Below, in pieces: positions 7,987-17,500 of a stretch of DNA of 33,473 nt. This DNA comes from Pseudovibrio axinellae. GTDB lineage: Bacteria; Pseudomonadota; Alphaproteobacteria; Rhizobiales; Stappiaceae. A program made the position numbers and the translations under genes. The notes under the pieces were generated by a model. It ran no database searches, was not told the origin of the DNA, and saw nothing but the letters and a program-made list of their open reading frames with translations. Position 1 is the stretch's first letter; each line of letters opens with the position of its first letter. The stretch is taken from positions 1-33,473 of the forward strand of contig NZ_FOFM01000021.1 in assembly GCF_900110875.1 (NCBI RefSeq). Reading direction: 5' to 3'.

Positions 7987-9183
7987 TTAGAAACTGGTAG
8001 CCGCCCTGCCAATCGCTAATGTCCCGCCTAAAATGCGGATGAACTTGTTCAGTTCTGCACCGTAAGAGCTGGCAACGTAGACAACATCTTTGTCACGTAG
8101 GGCAAATAATTGACCTTTAAAATAGGACCGCGCATCTTTCATGTTAAGACGATAAATAACAGGAACTTGGCCTGGATTCGTGCCTACATACTCAGGTTTA
8201 AGCTGGGTGATGACCTGTGGGTCTTCGTATCGGAAAACAAATAGACCTTGTGCACTTGCAGAGTTTTTGTCGAGGCCACCGATGCGGCCTAAGGCTTCAA
8301 CCAGAGAAACGTTGGAAGCTTGAATTGGATATTCGCCAACTTTTGGGACAGATCCAAACGCGGTAAACGTTTGAGGATCATGGGTAACGAATACCCGATC
8401 TCCCGGGCGAATATAGACGTTTTCGTCTGAGTTTAAGAACACTGAGCTCAACAATTGTGTTGCTTGACGGCCGTTTCGTGCAACAGATACATAGCTTTCT
8501 GAGGCAGGAGATGCGTTTCCGCCTGCATTTGCAACGACATCTAGAAGTCGCTCACCATTTAACTTCAGTGGGTATTGCCCTGGTTGCCGAACGGATCCGT
8601 TGACAGTGACGAGGCTACTTGCATTTTGTTTCAATGTTACAATGACTTGAGGGTCGGTTGCCTTACGATCGAGCGCAACCTGAAGCGCTTCCTGAAGCCG
8701 CTCTACAGACTTGCCTCTCGCATGCACTTTCCCAACATACGGGATCGTAATAGCTCCGCTTTGATTGACCATAAATGGTCCAAGTTCAACGCCTCCGGCT
8801 TGCCCGGTTGGCGTAAATAGCCGATCGTTGCCCTGTTCCCAGACGACGACCGAGACCGTATCACCTACGCCGACGATGTGTTTAGGGGCCCATTTCCCAC
8901 CTTGAAAGACTTTTGCCAAACCGTTGGGTTGATAAGAGGACAAGACTGAAACGACTTCCTCATCCAGTTCAATCAAGTGGAAATCGAAGGGTTTCTCGCG
9001 ACGATCGGATGAGGCGGCTTGGATTTCGGAGGTGATAGGCCCAGCAGAAGGAAGCACCCCACAGCCTGAGACTAAACCAAGAAGCGGCGCGGCAATTGCA
9101 ATGGCTTTAAAAATTTTGGAAGTTCCTGGAACAGATTCTGACTGAGCAAGAGTACGAATTAAATGCATGAAACTTCTATCCAT
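7987..9183 (-). CDS. Wza/KpsD-type outer-membrane polysaccharide export lipoprotein
   Basis: A 398-residue protein with a lipoprotein signal: hydrophobic segment then lipobox LVSGC, lipidated Cys41 from the chosen start. Next comes a Poly_export domain (HIVGVGDTVSVVVWEQ). Two SLBB-like repeats follow, recognisable at VTVNGSVRQPGQYPL and FTAFGSVPKVGEYPI. It would form the outer-membrane pore for the capsule, as KpsD, CtrA or BexD do; RkpU is the rhizobial relative. Start choice is uncertain: ATG 9183 was used, ATG 9168 has a slightly better upstream purine stretch, and a TTG at 9213 is probably too close to the promoter. It is the first gene of the leftward export operon, divergent from the rkpH-like gene. 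Confidence 0.87.
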   Translation of the reverse strand: MDRSFMHLIRTLAQSESVPGTSKIFKAIAIAAPLLGLVSGCGVLPSAGPITSEIQAASSDRREKPFDFHLIELDEEVVSVLSSYQPNGLAKVFQGGKWAPKHIVGVGDTVSVVVWEQGNDRLFTPTGQAGGVELGPFMVNQSGAITIPYVGKVHARGKSVERLQEALQVALDRKATDPQVIVTLKQNASSLVTVNGSVRQPGQYPLKLNGERLLDVVANAGGNASPASESYVSVARNGRQATQLLSSVFLNSDENVYIRPGDRVFVTHDPQTFTAFGSVPKVGEYPIQASNVSLVEALGRIGGLDKNSASAQGLFVFRYEDPQVITQLKPEYVGTNPGQVPVIYRLNMKDARSYFKGQLFALRDKDVVYVASSYGAELNKFIRILGGTLAIGRAATSF

Positions 9184-9413
9184 TGTGCCGGCGGGCCGGG
9201 AATAACTTGTCAAATATACTCAATTTGAATACGAGTTGATTATTACTCGATCCGCCGTGAGAAATCAAACCTTTGACTCGATACAGATGCTGCTATCTAT
9301 TGTTTTTCTTGGAGAAAGTTTAGTTTTCACCCAAGTGTTCCAAAGAGGCATTGTGCGTTAAGGATCTGTTTGCCACCACACGCAAAAGTTTTGTTGCTAG
9401 GAGAATATTGCTG
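9184..9413. promoter_or_regulatory. Divergent promoter region between export operon and rkpH-like gene
   Basis: On the plus strand TTGACT (9273-9278) and TCTATT (9296-9301) are 17 bp apart and are a plausible promoter for rkpH, giving a leader of about 105 nt. On the minus strand TTGATT, an 18-bp spacer and AATAAT (about 9242-9271), or a TATATT near 9214-9219, are candidates for the export operon. The motif ACTCGAT occurs twice (around 9244 and 9276) and might be a shared operator; that is speculative. Confidence 0.4.
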
Positions 9414-10181
9414 ATGTTTATCCCGAAGTCGATTCTCATCACCGGGGCGAGCTCTGGTCTTGGGAGGGCCCTGGCGCTTTCCTATGCAAGAGAAGGAGTT
9501 ACGCTCTGTTTAACGGGGCGTAACGAAGAACGGCTCCGGAAAACCGTAGGCGCAGTAGAGCAAACAGGCTGTCGGGTACGTTGGAAACCACTCGATATTT
9601 GTGACGCGCAATCAGTTCAAGAATGGGTTGAACTACTAGAGCAAGAGACGCCACTTGATTTGGTAATTTCAAATGCTGGGATCACGGGCTCTCACGGCGT
9701 GAACGGGACTGTTGAAACCGCTGAAATTGCGCATGCTCAAGTTGCTACAAATCTGGGAGGAGCGATTAATCTGCTGACAGCGGTGGCACCGTTTATGCAG
9801 CAGCGGAGACACGGTGGGATTGCTCTGGTCAGCTCACTCGCAGGGATGCAGCCTATTTCCGATGGTCCTGCATATGGTGCTTCAAAAGCAGGTATCATCG
9901 CTTACGGTGAGGCGATGCGTGACCACTTACATCAGTGGGACGTGTTTGTTTCTGTGATTTGCCCTGGATATATATCCACACCAATGGCTGATCAGTTTAA
10001 GAGCTGGCGGCCCTTTGAGTACACACCTGATGGGGCTGCACTCAGGATTAAGACCTCTATTGGTCGGCGAAGAGCATTCTATGCTTTTCCATGGCAGCTT
10101 GCGTTAAGCATTCGCCTCGGAAAGCTATTGCCATGGAAATTACGCCGCTTGGCGAATCAGCGCTTTAATTATGAACGCTGA
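9414..10181 (+). CDS. rkpH: RkpH-like short-chain dehydrogenase/reductase
   Basis: A 255-residue classical SDR. The cofactor-binding motif TGASSGLG is at residues 10-17, SNAG at 86-89, and the catalytic Ser141, Tyr154 and Lys158 are in the YGASK context. The C-terminal part (WKLRRLANQRFNYER) is basic and somewhat hydrophobic, suggesting membrane contact as in 3-ketosphinganine reductases. ATG 9414 was chosen because it starts right before the Rossmann strand and has AGGAG at ten bases; an in-frame TTG at 9351 is less likely. In Sinorhizobium the homologue rkpH follows rkpA and rkpG on one strand and is needed for K-antigen. Here it is on the opposite strand, ending 19 bp from the rkpG stop. 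The likely job, inferred, is reduction of the ketone made by RkpG. Confidence 0.82.
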   Translation: MFIPKSILITGASSGLGRALALSYAREGVTLCLTGRNEERLRKTVGAVEQTGCRVRWKPLDICDAQSVQEWVELLEQETPLDLVISNAGITGSHGVNGTVETAEIAHAQVATNLGGAINLLTAVAPFMQQRRHGGIALVSSLAGMQPISDGPAYGASKAGIIAYGEAMRDHLHQWDVFVSVICPGYISTPMADQFKSWRPFEYTPDGAALRIKTSIGRRRAFYAFPWQLALSIRLGKLLPWKLRRLANQRFNYER

Positions 10182-10200
10182 TTCTATATCCGATTTATCG

Positions 10201-11562
10201 CTAGGCTGACATAAGCTGTTGGAGAGAAACCGGCTCATTTTCGTAACTGCGTAGCTCTTCCTTGATCAGCTTGATTGCAAGGTCGATCTGATCTTTCGTA
10301 TGCTCGGATGTAATGAAGAACCGAAGCCGCGCTGATTTTTCTGGTACAGCGGGGTGGATGATCGGTAAAACGTTGAGCCCGCGCTTGAGCAAGCGATCAG
10401 ACAGCACAGTCGCTTTAAGTGAGTCGCCAATCATCATTGGTACGACAGCACAGCCTTGGCTAACACCCGTATCCAACCCAGCTGCTTGAGCTTGTTGGAG
10501 GAAGTAGCGGCCATTTTCCTGTGCTGCCTCCACCCGTGACGGTTCATCACGCATGGTGCGGATCGCCTGACACACGGCAGCTGCTATTGGAGGCGCGATA
10601 CCCACGCTGAATACAAAGCCTGAGGCGGTAAACTTGAGGTATTCGATTAGATTGTGGCAACCCGCGATATAGCCGCCGCACCCGGCAAGTGTTTTGGAAA
10701 AGGTTCCCATCCAGATATCAACATCACGTGCATCAACCTGAAAATGCTCAGCAATCCCGCGGCCAGTCTTGCCTAATACGCCAATGGAATGTGCTTCATC
10801 GACCATGAGCCAAGCGCCAAATTTCTTCTTGATCTCGATTAGACGGGGAAGGTCCGGGTAGTCACCGTCCATCGAGTAAACGCCTTCAACGACAATTAAA
10901 GTGCGCTGGTGTTTGTGTGCACGCAGTTCAAGAATGCTCTCGAGTGCATCAAAGTCGTTGTGCTGGAAAGACTGACGAACCGCGCCTGACAGTTTGGCGC
11001 CAGTGACGATGCTATTATGGATATAGCTATCATGCACGATGAGATCGTCTGGTTGCATAAGCTGACCAATGGTTGAGACATTGGTTGCGTGTCCGCTGAC
11101 GAAAGCAATAGAACTGTCTACGCCGTGCAGGTGCGCAATCCGTTCTTCGAGTTCGGTGTGGATCACGCGTTCCCCGGCGACGACACGGCTTGCGCTGGCC
11201 GAGATTCCGTAGTGATCCACTGCTGCTTTAGCGGCTGCTTGAACCTTGGGGTGGCCGTTTAAGCCCAAATAATCATAGGAGGAGAAATTAAGATAGGTTT
11301 GTCCATCAATTTGCGTCGTCGCTCCAGCGCGCCCTTCATGTGCACGGAAGAAGGGGTTGTCGATGTTTAAAAGTTCAGCTGCCGCCTTCTGCAGTCCGAT
11401 CTCCTTAAACCCTGGTAGATCGGCAAACTTCGGAGCAGTTGCCCGAGCCTGTTGAGGTTTGGGCGTGGATTGTTTCGGTGCTGCATTTTTTAAACGCCGT
11501 ACAGCGCTTAAAGCTATGGACCGTTCATCCGTGCTTAACTTTTTCTTGTTTGACTTTGCCAT
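10201..11562 (-). CDS. rkpG: RkpG-like alpha-oxoamine synthase (PLP-dependent acyl transferase)
   Basis: A 453-residue fold-type I PLP enzyme of the alpha-oxoamine synthase family (AONS/BioF, KBL, serine palmitoyltransferase). The PLP lysine is Lys290 in GTFSKTLAG, the ring-nitrogen aspartate is Asp255 in VDEAHS, and the substrate-loop FSSYDYLGL is at about 93-101. Family members condense an acyl thioester with a small amino acid, losing CO2, to give an alpha-amino ketone. Residues 1-45 form an extra Lys/Ala/Pro-rich tail not seen in BioF. Its ATG overlaps the rkpA TAA by one base (TAATG), so acyl-ACP from RkpA is the obvious candidate substrate. Pathway assignment follows rhizobial RkpG; the amino acid used is unknown. 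BioF itself is an unlikely call in this context. Confidence 0.85.
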   Translation of the reverse strand: MAKSNKKKLSTDERSIALSAVRRLKNAAPKQSTPKPQQARATAPKFADLPGFKEIGLQKAAAELLNIDNPFFRAHEGRAGATTQIDGQTYLNFSSYDYLGLNGHPKVQAAAKAAVDHYGISASASRVVAGERVIHTELEERIAHLHGVDSSIAFVSGHATNVSTIGQLMQPDDLIVHDSYIHNSIVTGAKLSGAVRQSFQHNDFDALESILELRAHKHQRTLIVVEGVYSMDGDYPDLPRLIEIKKKFGAWLMVDEAHSIGVLGKTGRGIAEHFQVDARDVDIWMGTFSKTLAGCGGYIAGCHNLIEYLKFTASGFVFSVGIAPPIAAAVCQAIRTMRDEPSRVEAAQENGRYFLQQAQAAGLDTGVSQGCAVVPMMIGDSLKATVLSDRLLKRGLNVLPIIHPAVPEKSARLRFFITSEHTKDQIDLAIKLIKEELRSYENEPVSLQQLMSA

Positions 11563-14500
11563 TAGTTTAAAATTCTTACGGTTTTATCGTGATGGGTGTC
11601 GAGAATGTCGCGTACAGCGGACTTTTGCGCATCATCCATGTCGTCAGCAACGTGCTGGCCTGCTAGCACGCTGTGTGAGCTATCCTCCGCCGCCATGTCT
11701 CCGTTTTCACGCTTGCGAATCTTCTGTAGAATTTGAGCAGCAAAGTCATCCAAACATGTTCCACCAGAGATGGAAACCAGCGGAATTTCCAGATTGAAAC
11801 GTTTCTGAATACCCATACGCAACTCAAGGCCCATTAGCGAATCCATACCAAACTCAGCGAGCGGACGCTGGTGTGAGATATCTTCTGCGGGCAACCGAAG
11901 GATGCGTCCGATCTCAATCGCGAGAAGGTGCGCAACAATCTCATTTGCTTCAGGGTCAGTCTTGTCTTCGATGAGAGAACGGATGTCTGTGGCGCTATCA
12001 CTCTCATTATCTCCGTCAGCGCGACCAACAATCTCGCGGAACAACGGTTTGCTCAAAAGTGATAGCGATTGGTGAGCTGCGGCCCATGCAAAGCGTCCAA
12101 TATGCACAACTGCGTTCTGTTCAACGCCATCATCCTGTTCCACCACGCGTTTGAGGATATCAAGACCCTCGCGCGCTTTGATGGTTGCTTCGCCAAGGTG
12201 GCGTGAAAGCTTGTCTGAAACATCTGTGTTTCTTGCAAGGAACCCTACATCGCCAATGGCGCCCCAGCCAACAGCAATAGCTGGCTTACCTAACCTGCGG
12301 CGGGCTCTGGCAAGGCCTTCAAGGTACCCATTCGCAGCGACATAATGAGACTGCCCTGGATTTCCAATCATCGTTGTTGCTGAGGAGAACAAGATGAATT
12401 GTTCTAGTTCGTCCTGCCTCGTCAATTCGTCAAGCAAACTTGCGCCCTGAACCTTAGGTTCCAGAACTTTCCGGAATCGCTGCTCGTCAAGCTGTTGAAT
12501 AATTCCGTCGTCGAGAACCATGGCAGCGTGTGTAATGCTTTTTATCGGTGCCGACTGACGGAGTTCGTTTAGCAACGAGTGAACAGCTGATCTGTCGGTT
12601 ACATCACAACTCAGTACCGAGACAGTAACGCCTTTATCTGCAAGCGCTTCAAATAGTCTTTCATGTTGCTCGCTTACATTGGCGGAGCGGCTGGTGAGGG
12701 TGATGCGGCGGGCCCCGTTATCGGCAAGCCAGCGACAAACTTCCAAGCCAAAACCGCCAAGGCCACCAATGACGACGTGATGACCATCAGGAGAAAAGGC
12801 AAGCGACTTCCGCTCCTGTGGAACTTTTACGAGCTCTGGCTTTGGAGGGGTGATCAGAATTTTTCCAATATGACCAGAGCGCTGCATGAGCCTGAAGGCA
12901 TCTTGTACGTTGCGTCCGTCAAACTGGCGGTAAGGCAATGCCTTCAAACTACCGTCTTTGATCAGCGCAAAGACATCCTCAATCAACTCACGTGCCAGCT
13001 CACTATCGTGGAGCAGAATCTGGTCCAAGTCGATCCCGAAGTAGGACACATTCCGACGGAAAGGACGCAAGCCTATCTTGGTATTCGCGTAATAATCTCG
13101 TTTTCCGAGTTCTAGGAAACGACCGAATGGACGAACGACATTGATGCTGGCTTCCATTGCTTCACCCGCGAGCGAGTTAAGCACGGCATGCACACCTTTT
13201 CCGTTCGTCAGCTCCATGACTTGATCAGGGAACTCCAGACTACGGGAATCCAGAACATGGTCTGCCCCGAGTAACCGAAGAATTTCTCGTTTTTCGTCTG
13301 AGCCAGCAGTTGCTATCGTTTTTGCGCCAATATGCTTTGCAATTTGCAACGCAGCAAGACCAACACCGCCAGCACCACCGTGGATGAGAACCCACTGATC
13401 TTCTTTGAGATCTCCAAGGTGGACGAGTGAATAATAAGCGGTCAAGAAGGCAACGGGGTAGGTCGCTGCAGCAACAAGGTCCTGGCTTTGCTCAAGCTTC
13501 GCTACCGCAAATTTTGGACATGTGACATATGATGAGTAGCCACCTGATGTAAAAGCGACCACTTTATCGCCTTCAGCAAGTCCGGCAACATTCGCGCCGA
13601 CGCGCGTGACAACACCAGAGACTTCCAAGCCGAGATTCGGCCCACCATATCCATCTTCCAGCGCTTCTTCGGGAAGCATGCCAAGTGTCCACATAACATC
13701 GCGGAAATTCAAACCAGTCGCTGCAACTTGTATCTCGACATCATCCTCAGACGGGTCGACTCTTTGCTGACCTTGCCAAGTCAACTGGTTCAAAGAGCCT
13801 GCTTCAGCGAATGTTAGCTCCACATTTTCAGCAGGCTTCCAGGAAGACTGACCAAAGCCCGACTTCACACGCGAGACGACGTGATTCTTTTTTTGCTGCA
13901 GGAACTCATTCTCGTCATTTTTGTCGCCGAGAGCTTCAATAACATCAGATGCGATACTAGAGTTTTCATCATCAAGGCAAACGTCAAATGCGAGCGGTGA
14001 AAGTTCCGGCGCTTCATTTCCTAGGACCCTGGCAAATACCCATGCTGCAGTTTGGACTGGTGTAGCTAGCGTCGGATTAAGCCCACTGCCTCCTGCTGCA
14101 ACAAGTGTAAGCTGACCAGCAAGACCTGGATATGCTTTGACAAGCCCAACACAGCTTACGCAGCGCTTAATCACGTGATCGACAGGGCTATCACCGGTCT
14201 CTGTCAAGCCATATAGATGCACGATTGTTTTCATGTCGGCATCTAGGAAGTCGGAGCCCACAAGAGCCTTTTTCCAGCCACTCGCCGTATACAGATCGTA
14301 GTTTTCGCTATCGGCATCCAGCAGTGTGACGTTGCAAGAGGCTAAACGTGGATCATTTTGTATTGCCTTGGCAATTTCTTGCTCGCGCTTAGCCTGACCT
14401 GCCAGAATGATCATTGCTTTATTGTCAGGTGTCGTCTCCGGATGATCTGAGATTTCCTCAGTTTCAGTTGGTTTTCCGCAGGCATGTAGAAGCAAAATGG

Positions 14501-17500
14501 ATGTGCCATCTTTTAGAGCTTCAATGGCAACGAGCTCTTCAAAGGACTTGGCGCCAATTTCCGCTACCCAATCGTTGCTCGTCTTTAACGGGCCGACAGG
14601 GTAGTCATCTGCAATCGAGCCTGAGAACCAATCTTGCGACAAGCCAAAGGCTACGTCATGGAAGACATCTGCTGGAGGTTCGATTGCAATAAGCTGACCT
14701 CCTTCAACAAGTGCGTGCCCTAACTTGTGAAACAGATCTGGTTCGCTTTGACTTGCTGCGTGTAGAAGGCCAGAGGACACAATGATGTCGAACGGCGCGT
14801 GCTCCAGCACTGCTTCCCAAGTGTGGTTTTTGCCCTCATTACTGGTGTCGAAGACCATGATGTTTGGTTCATCCAGAACGCTGGCGGACAGGCGAGAAGC
14901 ACTTTTGTGGTTGCTATCTGCAATGCAGATCTGCGTGACATGGTCCGGAAGAGACTGTTGAATATCTTTTGCCAGATTGAGACCAGAGCCACTCAAATCA
15001 AGTACCTTGAGAGGCGTATCGGTATCCCAATTGGCAAGGGAGGTTTTCAACCACTGGGAAACACATTGGCTCCGTGTTTGGGCTTCAGGTGACGAATACC
15101 AATACTGTTCCAACATAGCGCTAGAATGTTCAAAGCTACTGTCTTCAAGGCCAGCCAGTTTTAAGCAGCTCAGTACATGTTGGCGTGTGCTCGCGAGTAT
15201 GGTTGCTGCTGCAATGTCTTGCGGGCTTTCTTCCAACACGCTTTCAACCAGCAAATCAAACTCTGGCAGCTCAAAGTCACTGTTAAGATCAAATAGGCCT
15301 GTCCCGCACTCGGTGACTGCTCCTGCCTCCTGCAAAATCGTCAGAAGGTTCACAAAGTACCTGCGGTTGTTGACAGGCAAATCTTCGATCGTGATCGTCT
15401 GTTCGGTATCAGCAAATAGGGAAATGATATCAAATGCTGTTCGTTGAGCAGCTGCATTCAACAGCAAATACGCTTCGCGTTCGGCTTCGTCTTCAACAGT
15501 TTGGAACTTCTTTGCAACGTAGTCTTCAATCGGAGGGAAGCTGTGGTTGAGCCTTTCGATTGGTTTTGCTGGGTCACGTTGCAATGCAGTCTCAACGCGA
15601 TAAACCAGATCAGAGGGATTATCTTGTCGACCAAGCTCGGTCGCTCTGAAACGACCACCTAGAATAACTGCAATGATGTCGTCATTTTCATCAAAGATCT
15701 GGAAGTCTGCCAGAATTGAGAGATTAGACGCACGCTTGACCTGAATACGAACATATGCAGGCGAAATACCTGATTGATACTGGCGTACTTTGTCAAAGAA
15801 AATAGGTACATAAGCTTTGGGGCGGCTATTATGCGCAGTCGTCTCTTTAAACAATGAGAGCAACCCGTGGAAACAACCGTCCAGTTCAGCCGGATGAAGT
15901 CCGAAAGGAGAACACTTCTCACGCTCTTCGAGCGCTGCTAGGTGGACAATGAACGTTCCTTTGTCAACCTGCGATACATTCTGCGCCCGTTGGAAACTTG
16001 GTCCGAACTGGAGGCCGTAAGTAAGAGCTGCGTCGTAAATCTCTTCACCCGTATTGATGAGGCTGGCAGATTCAAAATCAAGTTGAATTTCTGGAGGAGC
16101 TGTTTCGAGCTTACGCACTCGCCCAACTGCGTGCAAGGTCCAGTCGTCGCCACTCAAACGCATGCGGCTGGAGATCTGAACAGTGCCTGTTTCCTCTGAG
16201 ATCTCGGTTTGAACTTCCATCAGATAGTCATCGCTCAATACGAGCGCCTGCAGAATATCCATGGATTTTAGTTCAACGGATGCCGTTCCATAAAGTGATG
16301 CACCAGCAGCCAAGGCCATTTCGACGTAGCCAGCACCGGGGAAGATCATCTGGCCGTTGATCACATGATCTTCGAGGAATGGAACAGTGAAGCGGTCTAG
16401 GTGCGTTGTCCAAAGGTTGTAGTTTGCATTTGGACGCCATCCCAATAGAGGATGGTCTCCTCCTCGGAAGATGCCCATATTTGCTTCGCCACTGTTTTCG
16501 AAGCGATAAGGCTTGTTCTGCCATGGTAGGCTAGGCAACTCTACGCGTTCACTTGGGTTTTTGCCAAAGAGCTTTTCAGTATCAACTGTGATGCCTGCCA
16601 CGAATGCGCGAGCAGCTAGGTTAAGGACTGGGTCGGTGTCGCCATGAGACTCGTTGGATAGACTTGCAAGCGCGGACCCTTTCCCGCCTTTTTCAGCAAG
16701 CACTTGACGTAGGTAGCTTTGCAGAATTGGCTTGGGTCCAATTTCAACAATCGTTTGAGCTCCAAGATCAATTGCCGTCGCCACAGCCTTAGAGAACAAA
16801 ACGGGCCGGCGTAGATTGCGCCACCAGTAGTCATCAGTTAACTCAAGACCATCAGCAACTGCACCCGTGACTGTTGAGATGAAGGGGACATTCGTTGTGT
16901 GTGTTGCAACCGTTCCAACTGCATTCCTGAATGGGTGTTCAACGGGCTCAATCAATCGACTATGGAATGGATAGTTCAGCGAGACCTTTCGGAATGCAAC
17001 ATGGTTTGCACGGGCAAACTTTGCAAACCCGTCTAAGTCCTCTTTAGTCCCTGACAAACTAACGGATTTTGGACTATTTTCAGCGGCAATTTCGATGGAA
17101 TCGAAACCGCTTTTTGCGATCAGTTTTTGTGCTTCATCTGCTGGTAGGACGAGAGCTGCCATCGTTCCATGGCCTGCGACAACTTCTTGTTCTGCTGAGC
17201 GGTGATAGACAAGACTTACGGCAGATTCCAGGGTCAGAGCACCTGATATATGGGCTGCCGCAACTTCACCAATACTGTGCCCAAGGACCATATCTGGTTT
17301 TAATGAGTAATCTGCCAGCGCATCACAAAGAGCCACTTGCACAGCAAATAAAAGCGGCTGCGCAACGCTTGTTTTCTTTAAACCGATCTCAAGATCTTGG
17401 TTGAAGAGCTCAGTTTTTAGGGACCAGCCAGACAGGGGTTCAAAGAGCTTGTCAATTTTTTTGAAGGTTCGTTTGAAAGTCGGGTTTGCAGCATAAGCAT

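Noticed and set aside
10201-11562. Calling this gene bioF (8-amino-7-oxononanoate synthase)
   Set aside because: It has an extra N-terminal tail, is coupled to a PKS gene, and no biotin genes are nearby; the RkpG role fits better.
12663-13115. Long open frame antisense to rkpA, and other long frames opposite the large genes
   Set aside because: They lie inside strongly supported coding regions on the other strand, have unusual composition and no family features.
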